From positions 181,001-245,000 of the forward strand of contig JADJIH010000027.1 in the NCBI GenBank assembly GCA_016707115.1: 64,000 nucleotides of DNA, given 5' to 3'. The DNA comes from Ignavibacteriales bacterium (GTDB lineage Bacteria; Bacteroidota; Ignavibacteria; Ignavibacteriales; Ignavibacteriaceae). A program made the translations under genes and the position numbers. Numbering within the stretch: position 1 is the stretch's first letter; each line of letters opens with the position of its first letter. The notes beneath the pieces are model-generated. The model made no database searches. It worked only from the letters and a program-made list of their open reading frames with translations, and was not told where the DNA came from. This document shows, piece by piece, positions 1-9,652 of this stretch.

Positions 1-281
1 AAAAAATTCAGTGGCAAGCTGATGATGCTGACTTCAAAGGAATGAAAGAGTCTAAAACAATGATGCTTTCACTCTGGGATAAAGAAGATAAAGTTACACT
101 TGGAATTGATTTATGGACAAAAGAAATGCTTGTTGATGACATGAACTTGCATTTCTATCAAATGATTTTAAAGCTAGGCGACACTTACCGTAAATCAACA
201 AGCAATCCTGAGATAGCAAAAATGTTCGATGAGTTTGCTTCACAGTTTGCTGATAAAATTAAACTATTTGATAAAAAGTAA
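1..281 (+). CDS. gldC: GldC-like gliding motility protein, 3' part
   Basis: The frame is open from the left edge of the window (first full codon at base 3), so the 5' end is missing; the ATG at 42 is internal. About 92 residues are visible. They carry the features I associate with GldC of Bacteroidetes: KIQWQADDAD, then SLWDKEDKVTLGIDLWTKEM, then a helical tail with the pattern FYQMILKLGDTYRKST. GldC is a small protein linked to gliding and the type IX secretion machinery, without a known enzymatic activity. A T9SS-sorted protease lies 19 kb downstream, which fits. Family assignment is by recalled sequence pattern. Confidence 0.75.
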   Translation, partial: KIQWQADDADFKGMKESKTMMLSLWDKEDKVTLGIDLWTKEMLVDDMNLHFYQMILKLGDTYRKSTSNPEIAKMFDEFASQFADKIKLFDKK

Positions 282-398
282 TTGCATTCGATTAAATGAG
301 TGCTGAAAAGATTAACTAAACTTTTTAAGCAAATAACTTTTCATTCAATTCCAATTTGTCTAATTTAAAAATAGTATCTATAAACTTTTAGGCTCAAA

Positions 399-1757
399 AT
401 GGATGTTGAAATCCTCTCACGTATTCAATTCGCTTTTACAATAGCTTTTCATTATATCTATCCTCCACTCAGCATTGGTATTGCAATAATTCTTGTAATA
501 ATGGAAGGTATGTATCTTAAAACAAAAGATAAGTTCTTTGAAAATATGACAAAGTTTTGGGTTAAAGTTTTTGCTTTAACATTTGCGATCGGTGTTGCTA
601 CTGGTATCGTAATGGAATTTGAATTCGGTACAAACTGGGCAACTTACTCGCGCTTTGTTGGAGATGTTTTTGGAAGCGCACTTGCCGCTGAAGGAATTTT
701 CGCATTTTTTCTGGAATCAGGTTTTCTTGCTGTTTTAGTTTTTGGCTGGGATAAAGTTGGACCTAAAATGCATTTTTTCTCAACTATTATGGTTTCACTT
801 GGATCAATGTTTAGCGCAGTGTGGATTGTTGTTGCAAATTCATGGCAGCAAACACCTGCAGGATTTCATGTAGTTGGTGAAGGAATAAATGCGCGTGCAG
901 AAATTACAGATTTTTGGGCAATGGTTTTTAATCCTTCCTCAGTTGATAGACTTTTGCATGTTCTTTCTGGTTGTTGGTTAGCTGGTGCTTTCCTAATTAT
1001 TAGTGTAAGTGCTTATTATCTTTTAAGAGACAGGCACATTCGTTTTGCAAAAGCATCAATTAAAATTGCTTTGGTTGTGGTAATGATTGCCTCTTTGTTT
1101 CAACTATTTACAGGACACAGAAGTGCGGTTGGAGTTCATGAAAATCAACCGGCAAAGCTTGCTGCTATGGAAGCTGTTTTTGATGATCAAACAAATGCTC
1201 CTCTCTATTTATTTGGTTGGGTTGATGAGGACAATCAAAAAGTAAATTTCGGTGTTGCAATTCCCGGTATGCTAAGTTATTTGATTGGCTTTGATTCAAA
1301 TACCAAAGTAACAGGATTGAATTCTTTTAAGAAAGAAGACCGTCCTCCGGTTAATATTGTTTTTCAAGCTTATCATTTGATGGTCGCAATTGGTTTTGCT
1401 CTAATTGGAATAAGTTTACTTGGAATATTTTTTTGGTGGCGAGGTACTTTATTTAAACAGAGATGGATGCTGTGGATTTTCGTCTTTTCAGTTTTGCTTC
1501 CACAAATAGCAAATCAAATTGGATGGATAACCGCTGAAGTTGGAAGACAACCGTGGATTGTATATGGTTTACTCAGAACTTCAGAAGGATTATCTAAAGC
1601 TGTTGAAGCTGGACAAGTATTATTTTCACTGATTCTATTTATGCTGATATACCTCGGCTTGTTCATCCTATTTATTTATTTGTTAAATGAAAAAATAAAA
1701 CACGGTCCTGAAGATGTTGATTCAATACCTTCTGAAATTGGACATCCAAAGGCATAA
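399..1757 (+). CDS. cydA: Cytochrome bd ubiquinol oxidase subunit I
   Basis: Haem-bearing quinol-oxidising subunit of the bd-type terminal oxidase, an inner membrane enzyme reducing O2 to water without pumping protons. At 452 residues it is a usual CydA length. Visible are His18 (haem b595 ligand) in the first membrane segment, the glutamates in AAEGIFAFFLESGF (Glu98, Glu106), the GHRSAVGVHENQPAK quinol-site segment and GWITAEVGRQPW near residue 370. The Q-loop is short, without the long insertion of the E. coli enzyme. cydB follows after 18 bases, so the two form an operon. No cydX-like ORF was noticed after cydB. Confidence 0.97.
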   Translation: MDVEILSRIQFAFTIAFHYIYPPLSIGIAIILVIMEGMYLKTKDKFFENMTKFWVKVFALTFAIGVATGIVMEFEFGTNWATYSRFVGDVFGSALAAEGIFAFFLESGFLAVLVFGWDKVGPKMHFFSTIMVSLGSMFSAVWIVVANSWQQTPAGFHVVGEGINARAEITDFWAMVFNPSSVDRLLHVLSGCWLAGAFLIISVSAYYLLRDRHIRFAKASIKIALVVVMIASLFQLFTGHRSAVGVHENQPAKLAAMEAVFDDQTNAPLYLFGWVDEDNQKVNFGVAIPGMLSYLIGFDSNTKVTGLNSFKKEDRPPVNIVFQAYHLMVAIGFALIGISLLGIFFWWRGTLFKQRWMLWIFVFSVLLPQIANQIGWITAEVGRQPWIVYGLLRTSEGLSKAVEAGQVLFSLILFMLIYLGLFILFIYLLNEKIKHGPEDVDSIPSEIGHPKA

Positions 1758-1775
1758 TAAAGTTTAAGGTGAAAT

Positions 1776-2804
1776 ATGGAATTTACTTTTGATTTAAATA
1801 CAATATGGTTTTTCTTAATTGGAATTTTATTAGTTGGATATGCAATTCTTGATGGATTTGATCTTGGAGTTGGAGCGTTACATCTTTTTGTAAAAGATGA
1901 TCTTGATAGAAGAATAATGCTTAATTCAATTGGGCCTGTTTGGGATGGTAATGAAGTATGGCTTGTTACAGGAGGCGGAGCATTATTTGCTGCTTTTCCC
2001 CATGTTTATGCAACCGTTTTTTCAGGATTTTATACTGCATTAATGATGTTATTATTCATGCTTATCTTTCGTGCAGTTGCTATCGAGTTCAGAAGTAAAC
2101 GCCCAATGAAGTGGTGGCGGCAAATGTGGGATGTTGCATTTAGTATTGCAAGTATTTTCATTGCTTTTCTTGCAGGAGTATCAGTTGCAAATTTAATAAC
2201 CGGTGTTCCGATTGGACCTGATAAAGAATTTATTGGAACTTTTTGGAGTTTGATAAATCCATATACAATTTTGGTTGGTATTACAACCGTTGCTTTGTTT
2301 ATGATGCATGGCTCAATATATGGCGTAATGAAAACGGAAGGTGAATTGCAAAAAAAATTAAGAAGCTGGGTAAATAACACAATTAAGTTTTTTATTATCA
2401 GTTATCTAATTACAACATTGGCAACTTTGATTTATTACCCCCATATGATTCAGCACTTCAAGGAATTTCCAGCATTATTTGTACTCGCGGTTTTAAACAT
2501 GTTGGCAATCGCTAACATTCCAAGAGAAATTTCTAAGGGCCGAGATTTTTTAGCATTTCTTTCTTCGTGTGCATCTATAGCAGCATTACTTTCATTGTTC
2601 GCTTTTGGAATATTTCCAAATTTTGTTTTGGCATCAAACAATCCGGAATATAGTTTGAACATATATAATGCAGCGTCATCTCAAAAAACATTAAATATAA
2701 TGTTGATTATTGCGTTAAGTGGAATTCCATTTGTGCTGGCTTATACAATAAGTATCTATTGGATTTTTAGAGGTAAAGTTAAACTTAATAATATGAGTTA
2801 TTAG
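1776..2804 (+). CDS. cydB: Cytochrome bd ubiquinol oxidase subunit II
   Basis: Second core subunit of the bd oxidase, partner of the upstream CydA. The 342-residue protein is a multi-spanning membrane protein and shows the family signatures ILDGFDLGVG (about residues 24-33) and GPVWDGNEVWLVTGGGALFA (about 53-72). The length is normal and the frame is intact. It is co-transcribed with cydA. No cydC/cydD assembly transporter is present in the window. Confidence 0.97.
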   Translation: MEFTFDLNTIWFFLIGILLVGYAILDGFDLGVGALHLFVKDDLDRRIMLNSIGPVWDGNEVWLVTGGGALFAAFPHVYATVFSGFYTALMMLLFMLIFRAVAIEFRSKRPMKWWRQMWDVAFSIASIFIAFLAGVSVANLITGVPIGPDKEFIGTFWSLINPYTILVGITTVALFMMHGSIYGVMKTEGELQKKLRSWVNNTIKFFIISYLITTLATLIYYPHMIQHFKEFPALFVLAVLNMLAIANIPREISKGRDFLAFLSSCASIAALLSLFAFGIFPNFVLASNNPEYSLNIYNAASSQKTLNIMLIIALSGIPFVLAYTISIYWIFRGKVKLNNMSY

Positions 2805-2852
2805 ATTAGATAATTGTTGTTCCAATTAAAATAAACATTAGAGATAATTATT

Positions 2853-3422
2853 ATGGAATTAATTCTTAGCATCTTCATCGGAATTGGACTTGCAGCTGCT
2901 GTAGGTTTTCGAATTTTCATACCATTTCTTATTGCTTCAATTGCAGCATATACTGGTAATTTAGAATTGTCTACATATTTTACTTGGATTGGAACATTGC
3001 CTGCATTAATACTTTTTTCTGTTGCAACTATAGTTGAAATATTTAGCTACTACATTCCCTGGGTTGATAATTTTTTGGATGCAATCAATCACCCTCTTGC
3101 AATATTGGCCGGAATAATTTTAAGTGGTGCCGTAGTAACAGATTTTCCGCCTTTAATAAAATGGGCATTAGCACTTATTGCCGGTGGTGGAATAGCTGGA
3201 ACAATTCACGCAGCTACTGGCTTGATAAGGTTAAAGTCATCTGCACTTACAGGTGGGGCAGGTAATCCCGTTGTTTCAACTGCGGAAGCTGGCAGTTCAA
3301 TTACACTATCCGTAATTGCTATATTTATTCCGGCAGTTGCAGTTATCATCGTGGGGATAATGATTGTTTATCTATCATTTATGATAAAGAATAAATTCTT
3401 TTCTCCGCCCAAAGAATTTTAA
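2853..3422 (+). CDS. DUF4126 family membrane protein
   Basis: A 189-residue integral membrane protein with about five hydrophobic segments, matching the DUF4126 pattern: an N-terminal GIGLAAAVGFRIFIPFL segment, IEIFSYYIPWVDNFLDAINHP-like central part (here VEIFSYYIPWVDNFLDAI) and a glycine-rich AGGGIAGTIHA segment before GNPVVSTAEAG. No function is known for the family. It starts 48 bases after cydB on the same strand and may ride on the cyd transcript. It converges with the pseudouridine synthase gene, 3 bases away. Confidence 0.75.
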   Translation: MELILSIFIGIGLAAAVGFRIFIPFLIASIAAYTGNLELSTYFTWIGTLPALILFSVATIVEIFSYYIPWVDNFLDAINHPLAILAGIILSGAVVTDFPPLIKWALALIAGGGIAGTIHAATGLIRLKSSALTGGAGNPVVSTAEAGSSITLSVIAIFIPAVAVIIVGIMIVYLSFMIKNKFFSPPKEF

Positions 3423-3425
3423 TCA

Positions 3426-3953
3426 TTAAACGATTCTGTATTCACTTGGTTTTATATTATCTATATTCCAATCACCAATTGAGTATCTAATTAGTCTTAA
3501 AGTTGGATGACCAATTGCAGCCGTCATTCTTCTAACTTGCCTATTTTTCCCCTCCGTAATTATTAATTCAATCCAGTTGGTTGGAATATTTTTTCGTTCC
3601 CGAATCGGTGGATTTCGTTCCATAATTTTTGGTGTATCAATTAACTTTGCTTTAGCCGGTTTTGTTAATCCGTCTTTAAGTAAAATTCCTTTTCTAAGTT
3701 TATTAAGAGATTCTTCACTCGGGATTCCTTCAACCTGAACCCAATAAGTTTTTTCTAGTTTATTTTCCGGATCTGAAATTAAATGTTGAAGTTTCCCATC
3801 ATCAGTTAAAATAACCAGTCCTTCACTATCAAAGTCTAGTCTTCCGGCAGCATAAACATTTTTTATTTTTACAAAATCTGAAAGAGTTTTTCTACCTTCT
3901 CTATCTGTAAACTGACAAAGTACATTAAACGGTTTATTGAAAAGAACTATCAT
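3426..3953 (-). CDS. rluE: rRNA pseudouridine synthase, RluE/RsuA family
   Basis: Isomerises uridine to pseudouridine in ribosomal RNA. The 175-residue protein has the RsuA/RluB/E/F family catalytic motif GRLDFDSEGLVILT, with the nucleophile Asp40, and the C-terminal EGKNRQVRRMTAAIGHP motif. It lacks the N-terminal S4 domain, which together with the FNKPFNVLCQFTD start points to RluE (23S rRNA U2457 in E. coli); the exact target is inferred. The sugar dehydrogenase gene lies 5 bases upstream on the same strand. Confidence 0.88.
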   Translation of the reverse strand: MIVLFNKPFNVLCQFTDREGRKTLSDFVKIKNVYAAGRLDFDSEGLVILTDDGKLQHLISDPENKLEKTYWVQVEGIPSEESLNKLRKGILLKDGLTKPAKAKLIDTPKIMERNPPIRERKNIPTNWIELIITEGKNRQVRRMTAAIGHPTLRLIRYSIGDWNIDNIKPSEYRIV

Positions 3954-3958
3954 ATTAA

Positions 3959-5059
3959 CTATTTATAAGTGATTCTATAAATACAATCTGCATAATCATC
4001 TGATACAAGCATTGAGCCATCTGGCATTAATTCAATATCAACGGGGCGACCCGACACAGTATCACCATTTAACCAGCCATCAGCAAATGTTTCATAGCTA
4101 ACAGAATTATTTCCTTCTAATCTTACCAAAGAAATTCTATAACCAATTTTTTGGCTTCGATTCCAACTTCCATGTTCAGCGATAAATATTTGATTTTGAT
4201 ATTCTGATGGAAACATTTGTCCTGAGTAAAACTCAATTCCCAAAGCTGCTACGTGCGGACCCAGTTCCTGAACAGGCCTGGTGTAAAGTGAAGTATCACC
4301 CTGTGAACCAAATTCAGGATCAAGAATATTTTTTCCATGAAGAAATGGATAACCAAAATGCAATCCTTGAACTGGTGCACGGTTCAATTCATCTGGAGGA
4401 AGATTATCTCCCAACATATCTCTTCCGTTATCTGTAAACCAAAGTTCAGAGGTGTTTGGATGCCAATCAAAACCAACGGTGTTTCTAATACCACGAGCAA
4501 AAACTTCGAACTCACTTCCATCAGAATTCATTCTTGTAATCGAAGCGTATCGTATATCTTCATTCTCTTTCAAACAGATGTTGCATGGCGCACCAACCGG
4601 AACATACAATTTTCCATCAGGGCCGAATTTTATAAACTTCCATCCATGACTTCTATCAGTTGGAAAATCATCACGAACAACTGTATAAGAAGGATTATCT
4701 CGAAAAGTGTTTTCAATATTTTCAAACTTAATAATGCGACTAACTTCTGCAACGTAAAGATCACCATCTTTCAGATCCACACCATTTGGCATATCAAGTC
4801 CGGATGCAATAGTAATTACTTCATCAACTTTGTAGTCTTTATCATTATCAACTAAAGCGTATATATTTCCAGCATTTCGTGTTCCCACAAATAAAATTCC
4901 ATTTTCACTCAGGACCATGGAACGGGCGTTAGGTACATTTGAAGAATATATTTCTATCTTGAATCCAGCGGGAAGATTAATTACTGATTGACTATTTGAA
5001 TCAGAATTACAGGAAATAATTGAAAACGATACTATAAGTATTATTAAAACATTTTTCAT
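3959..5059 (-). CDS. PQQ-type sugar dehydrogenase lipoprotein (sorbosone dehydrogenase family)
   Basis: A 366-residue exported six-bladed beta-propeller protein of the glucose/sorbosone dehydrogenase type, which oxidises sugars with PQQ as cofactor. The N-terminus is a lipoprotein signal peptide with lipobox IISC at about residues 14-17. Family patterns include MVLSENGILFVGTRNAGNIY, DLYVAEVSRIIKF, HGWKFIKFGPDGKLYVPVGA (the conserved His-containing blade), FARGIRNTVGFDWHP and the C-terminal GRPVDIELMPDGSMLVSDD. Two Cys near residue 160 (CNIC) are also typical. Substrate and actual PQQ use are not established. The GH3 gene lies 23 bases upstream. Confidence 0.82.
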   Translation of the reverse strand: MKNVLIILIVSFSIISCNSDSNSQSVINLPAGFKIEIYSSNVPNARSMVLSENGILFVGTRNAGNIYALVDNDKDYKVDEVITIASGLDMPNGVDLKDGDLYVAEVSRIIKFENIENTFRDNPSYTVVRDDFPTDRSHGWKFIKFGPDGKLYVPVGAPCNICLKENEDIRYASITRMNSDGSEFEVFARGIRNTVGFDWHPNTSELWFTDNGRDMLGDNLPPDELNRAPVQGLHFGYPFLHGKNILDPEFGSQGDTSLYTRPVQELGPHVAALGIEFYSGQMFPSEYQNQIFIAEHGSWNRSQKIGYRISLVRLEGNNSVSYETFADGWLNGDTVSGRPVDIELMPDGSMLVSDDYADCIYRITYK

Positions 5060-5082
5060 AATAACTCCAATTATTAAATGGA

Positions 5083-6690
5083 TTAACTATTTGGTTTCCA
5101 ACTGTAACCGATTCTATAATCTGTATATGGTATGGTAACAGGAAGTTTTCCTTTAGATTCGATTGAACCATTAAGGAAATTTAAAGCTGCTCTTTGTGAT
5201 GCTTTTGAGTTACTAAATGTGCAGATATAATTTTTAATATTAGGAAAATTTGAAAGTATGTATGGATTTTCAAAACTGATGAGGATTACTTTTTTATTAA
5301 ACGATAAAAGTTTTTCTATAAACTTTATTTGGGCATCCGAAAGTGTTTTACCATTAATATCATTTCTTGTGTAAAAATAGGATGCAATGACAATCATCTC
5401 GCAATCCTTTGCTATATCAAGTGTAAACTGGTAATCATTATTATTCGACTCATTTGTTAAGGTCACAGAACTATATCGGGAAAAATTTTTAGAATAAATT
5501 TCACTGAAGTGAGGATCGCTAATTGTTTTTCTGTTTGTTATATCAACTAAAAGTGTTTTGGTGTATTTAGTTGAATCAAGAGGAATTAATTTTTCATCAA
5601 TATTAAATGCAACAATAGATTCTTCAGCGATTGAATTTGATAATTTATAATGTTCTTCAATTCTAATACGCCTGGGAAGATTTTTATTAGCGAATTTTTC
5701 TTTATCCAATTTCAGCCATCTTTTTGCTGATAAAATTTTTCTTACACTTTCATTCAATCTGCTTTCTGTAATCTCACCTTTTTTAACAGCTTCATAAATT
5801 GCTGTTATTCCATCACGAATACTTGGCGGCATGAGCAAAATATCATTACCAGCTTTAAATGCTTTTATGCATGCTTCGCTATTAGAATAATATTTTGTTA
5901 CCGCTTTCATATCAAGAGCATCTGTAATTATTAAACCATTAAATCCCAGCTTCTCCTTCAATAGTTTTGTTATTATGTTATAAGACAATGAAGAAGGCAA
6001 ATCTGTATTGGGTTCAAATGCAGGAACATTTAGATGTCCTATCATAATAGAATGGATATTATTTTCAATCAACTCTATAAATGGTTTTAATTCATTTTCA
6101 TAGAGATAATTTTTAGTGCCGCCTATGACCGGAAGATCGTTATGTGAATCAATTCGTGTATTGCCATGTCCCGGAAAATGTTTTGCTGATGCAATTACTC
6201 CTCCTTCAATCGAACCTTTGACGTAAGCTTTACAAAACTCGGTTACCAAATTTTTATCCTCAGAATAGGATCGAAGATTTATTACAGGATTTTCAGGATT
6301 GTTATTAATATCTGCAACCGGTGCAAAATTAAAATTCACTCCAAGCAGCAAAGCCTCGATAGCAGTAGCTTTTCCGGTTTGATAAGCAAATTCAGTTTTA
6401 TTAGTGGAACCAACAGCCATACTATGTGGAAAAGTATTGGTTGCGTTCATTCGCATGCCAAGTCCGTTTTCAAAATCAGCACCTACGAGCAAAGGTATTT
6501 TTGAATTTTTCTGTAGTTCATTAATCACTGAAGCAGTTTCTTCCACATTGCCGGTTGAAACAACGATACCGCCAATTCCATGCACCTGAACCATTTCTAA
6601 AGCGAACTTAAATTCCTTTGAAGATTGATTGAGACTTTTTCCAAAAACTGCCGGCATGAAAATTTGTGCACACTTATCGTACAGCGTCAT
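5083..6690 (-). CDS. Glycoside hydrolase family 3 (NagZ-like), 5' end frameshifted
   Basis: Likely beta-N-acetylhexosaminidase-type hydrolase of peptidoglycan or glycans. From the internal ATG at 6690 it is 535 residues, with KHFPGHGNTRIDSHNDLP (about 170-187, the GH3 Lys-His and His/Asp dyad) and the nucleophile region ITDALDMKAV (about 255-264). Homology clearly extends upstream in frame (NLTAEDEEWVTNTLESMTLYDK), but without a start codon. An ATG at 6893 opens a signal-peptide-like segment (MRNNLSAKTNFGFVSIVALH) in another frame; one extra base in the T4 run at 6774-6777 would join the two. The repaired gene would overlap the serine hydrolase stop by 11 bases. In many Bacteroidetes these two activities are fused in one protein. 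Confidence 0.85.
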   Translation of the reverse strand: MTLYDKCAQIFMPAVFGKSLNQSSKEFKFALEMVQVHGIGGIVVSTGNVEETASVINELQKNSKIPLLVGADFENGLGMRMNATNTFPHSMAVGSTNKTEFAYQTGKATAIEALLLGVNFNFAPVADINNNPENPVINLRSYSEDKNLVTEFCKAYVKGSIEGGVIASAKHFPGHGNTRIDSHNDLPVIGGTKNYLYENELKPFIELIENNIHSIMIGHLNVPAFEPNTDLPSSLSYNIITKLLKEKLGFNGLIITDALDMKAVTKYYSNSEACIKAFKAGNDILLMPPSIRDGITAIYEAVKKGEITESRLNESVRKILSAKRWLKLDKEKFANKNLPRRIRIEEHYKLSNSIAEESIVAFNIDEKLIPLDSTKYTKTLLVDITNRKTISDPHFSEIYSKNFSRYSSVTLTNESNNNDYQFTLDIAKDCEMIVIASYFYTRNDINGKTLSDAQIKFIEKLLSFNKKVILISFENPYILSNFPNIKNYICTFSNSKASQRAALNFLNGSIESKGKLPVTIPYTDYRIGYSWKPNS

Positions 6691-6882
6691 TGATTCTAAA
6701 GTGTTAGTTACCCATTCTTCATCTTCAGCTGTTAAGTTAAAAATGTTTTCAGATTTTGATGAATTATCTGATGTTTTACTTCTGAACTAGGAGCAATATT
6801 ACTTTGTTCAAATTGCAGAAACAAAAACACAAAGTGCAATGCAACAATACTTACAAATCCAAAATTCGTTTTTGCAGATAAA

Positions 6883-8030
6883 TTATTTCGCATCAATCTT
6901 TTCTATACTTTTTATTACTGCATTATGTAGTTGTGGTCTCACTTTTTGGATCTTTGTATTTTCTCTTGTTGGATATACACGATTTGTGAGAAACACTACA
7001 AATAAATTTCTGTCAGGATCAGCCCAGATTGATGTACCTGTATAACCGGTATGGCCAAAAGAGTTTTTAGAAAAATATATTCCAGCTGATGAACCTGAAT
7101 CTGATTTCGTATCCCAGCCAAGAGCACGTGTGCTTTCTTCAGAATATCTTTTTGTAAAAAGCTCAACCGTGCTTTGTTTGATGAATTGTTCATCGTTCAA
7201 TTTTCCCTTATTCATTAATACCGACATAAGCTTTGCAATATCCTAGCATTAGAAAACAATCCCGCGTGTCCCGCAACTCCATTTAGCATAGCTGAAGTCT
7301 CATCATGCACTTCACCTTGAAGTGTTTTCATTCTCCAGTAGTTGTCAATCTCAGTTGGTGCACAAAGTTTTTTAAGTGAATCCTTTGGATTGTAAAAAGT
7401 TGTATTCATTTCTAATGGATTAAAAATTTCAACTTCACAAAAATTATCTAAGCTTTTGTTGGTAACTTTTTCAATAATCTTTCCAAGAGTTATTATACCC
7501 AAATCAGAGTAGACAGTTTTTTCTCCGATTTTATATTCAAGTTCGGAAGAATAAATCTCGTTTATTACGTCATCGCAATTGAGATTTCTCCCATAAAATT
7601 TTTTCCATGCTGGCAATCCTGAATTATGTAAAAGCAAATTTTTAATTGTAATATTTTCTTTACCATTAACACCAAACTCAGGAATATATTTTATCACTTT
7701 ATCATCAAGTGAAAACAATTCTCTATCATAACAAATCATTGCTGCAGTTGTTGTTGCAACAACTTTTGTTACTGAGGCAAGATCATAAAGAGTGTTGGTT
7801 TTTACTTTTGGTGATGATTCAGGATCATAAGTATAATTTCCATAAGCCTTTTCATAAATGGTTTTCCCATCCTTCCAAACTAAAACTACTCCTCCGGGAA
7901 AAGATTTATCTTCGATTGCTTTATTTATAACTCTATCTACATCATTAAATTGATAAGAATTATTTTGAGCACTTATACTGAGATTTAATGCCAGTACTAC
8001 AAACAACAATATATTTGTAAAATTATTCAT
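6883..8030 (-). pseudogene. Serine hydrolase (beta-lactamase fold), frameshifted
   Basis: Two ORFs, 8030-7215 and 7227-6883, make one class-C-like serine hydrolase of about 382 residues. The first has a signal peptide ending near SAQ and the catalytic S86-V-T-K89 motif, then YSDLG (in place of YxN) and GVAGHAGLFSNA. The second resumes with KLMSVLMNKGKLND and carries the HTG-type motif FGHTGYTGTS. One base is missing between 7242 and 7246: restoring GCT AAG GAT ATT would give the expected continuous SNAKDIAKLMSVL. It is probably a secreted peptidase or esterase working with the adjacent GH3 enzyme on cell wall, not a resistance enzyme. Whether the break is real or a sequence error cannot be decided here. 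Confidence 0.85.
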
Positions 8031-8116
8031 CTATTTTATTCTTGGATTATTTTTCAACTCAATTTAATGAAAATGAATAAACGAAAAAATTCAATGATTC
8101 CCTCGTCTGAAATTAT

Positions 8117-8124
8117 TATATTTC
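8117..8124 (+). promoter_or_regulatory. Possible FCB-type -7 element (TATATTTC)
   Basis: TATATTTC sits about 26 bases before the start of the aminotransferase gene. It resembles the TAnnTTTG -7 element of housekeeping promoters described for Bacteroidetes. The same word occurs before metG (17563-17570), and TATCTTTC before yicC. Only similarity; no -33 element was convincing. Confidence 0.3.
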
Positions 8125-8149
8125 AGTTAATTATGAATAAGGTTTCTTT

Positions 8150-9622
8150 ATGAGTGAACTGGAAAATTATTTTTCGCAATTTCGTAAAAATATAATCGGT
8201 GCTGATGCAACTTTTGTAACTCCGTTTGGTGAGCAAAAATTAATCTATGCAGATTGGATTGCAAGCGGAAGACTGTATAAGCCGATTGAAGAAAAACTTT
8301 GTGAAACTTTCGGTCCAATGGTCGGCAATACTCATTCAGAAGCGAGTGTTACAGGCACTACAATGACTTTAGCCTATCACGAAGCTCATAAGATAATTAA
8401 AGATCACGTTAATGCTGGTAAAGATGATGTTATAATCACAACCGGTTCCGGGATGACGACTGTTGTTTGCAAATTTCAAAGATTACTTGGATTAAAAATT
8501 CCTGAACAACTTGCCGATTATATTAAACTTCCCGAAGAATTAAAGCCTTTAGTATTTATAACTCATATGGAACATCATTCGAATCAAACAACCTGGCTGG
8601 AAACCATTGCAGATGTTGTAGTGATAAATCCAAATGAAGATGGATTGGTTGATGTTAACGACTTTAAAGAAAAGTTAGAGAAGTATAAAAACAGAAAATT
8701 AAAAATTGGCGCATTTACTGCTGCTTCAAATGTAACGGGAATTGAACCGGATTATTATGAACTATCAAAAATGATTCATCAATACGGTGGTTATTCATTT
8801 ATCGATTTTGCTTGCTCAGCTCCTTATGTTAAAATAGATATGCATCCATCTGATCCTGAAGCCAAGCTTGATGCAATATTTTTCTCTCCGCATAAATTTT
8901 TAGGAGGTCCCGGAACTCCGGGTGTTTTAGTTTTTGATTCAAAACTTTATCACAATAGAGTTCCTGATTTGCCGGGTGGTGGTACAGTTGATTGGACTAA
9001 TCCCTGGGGAAAACATAAGTTCATAAATAATATCGAAGCACGGGAAGATGGCGGAACTCCGGCATTTCTTCAAACTATAAAAGCAGCTTTGTGTATAAAG
9101 TTAAAAGAGGAAATGGGTGTTGATAAATTAAGAACTAGGGAAGAAGAACTTGTAAAAATTGCTTTTGCCGGATTAAAGAAAATACCTACTCTCCATATTC
9201 TTGCAGGAAATATTGAGCACAGACTTGGAGCAATTTCATTTTATGTGGAAAATATTCATTACAACTTAATCGTAAAAATACTTAATGATCGATTTGGTGT
9301 GCAGGTAAGAGGCGGATGTTCCTGTGCAGGAACTTATGGACATTATTTACTGCACGTCGATCCAAACCGTTCAAAGATTATCACAGATAAAATTGATCAG
9401 GGTGATTTGTCAGAAAAACCTGGCTGGGTTAGAATGTCAATTCATCCAACAATGACAGATGCAGAATTAAATACTGCAATTAATGGTATTGCACAAATAG
9501 TAGATAACATAGATGAGTGGAGTAAAGATTATATTTATGATAAATCCAAGAACGAGTTCTTCCATAAAAATTCTGATGGAAGTGATTTAGAAAAAATTAA
9601 AAGTTGGTTCGTAATATCTTAA
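8150..9622 (+). CDS. Class V aminotransferase / cysteine desulfurase-like PLP enzyme
   Basis: A 490-residue fold-type I PLP enzyme related to SufS/CsdA. The PLP lysine is in FFSPHKFLGGPGTPG (about residues 246-260), preceded by the cofactor Asp in YSFIDFACSAPYV and the HMEHHSNQTTWLET segment. A Cys-rich loop, RGGCSCAGTYGHYLL (about 385-400), sits where cysteine desulfurases carry the active-site Cys, so sulfur chemistry is possible. The protein is some 80 residues longer than SufS and no suf or isc genes adjoin it, so the substrate is not assigned. It is divergent from the serine hydrolase. Confidence 0.8.
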   Translation: MSELENYFSQFRKNIIGADATFVTPFGEQKLIYADWIASGRLYKPIEEKLCETFGPMVGNTHSEASVTGTTMTLAYHEAHKIIKDHVNAGKDDVIITTGSGMTTVVCKFQRLLGLKIPEQLADYIKLPEELKPLVFITHMEHHSNQTTWLETIADVVVINPNEDGLVDVNDFKEKLEKYKNRKLKIGAFTAASNVTGIEPDYYELSKMIHQYGGYSFIDFACSAPYVKIDMHPSDPEAKLDAIFFSPHKFLGGPGTPGVLVFDSKLYHNRVPDLPGGGTVDWTNPWGKHKFINNIEAREDGGTPAFLQTIKAALCIKLKEEMGVDKLRTREEELVKIAFAGLKKIPTLHILAGNIEHRLGAISFYVENIHYNLIVKILNDRFGVQVRGGCSCAGTYGHYLLHVDPNRSKIITDKIDQGDLSEKPGWVRMSIHPTMTDAELNTAINGIAQIVDNIDEWSKDYIYDKSKNEFFHKNSDGSDLEKIKSWFVIS

Positions 9623-9652
9623 TATCATGAAGCCATACCGTTAAAGTAAAAA

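Noticed and set aside
4337..4855. Plus-strand ORF of 172 codons
   Set aside because: Antisense to the sugar dehydrogenase gene; composition is unlike protein.
6691..7300. Frameshifts as programmed frameshifting
   Set aside because: No slippery heptamer with downstream structure was seen at the sites, and four unrelated genes are affected, so error or decay is simpler.
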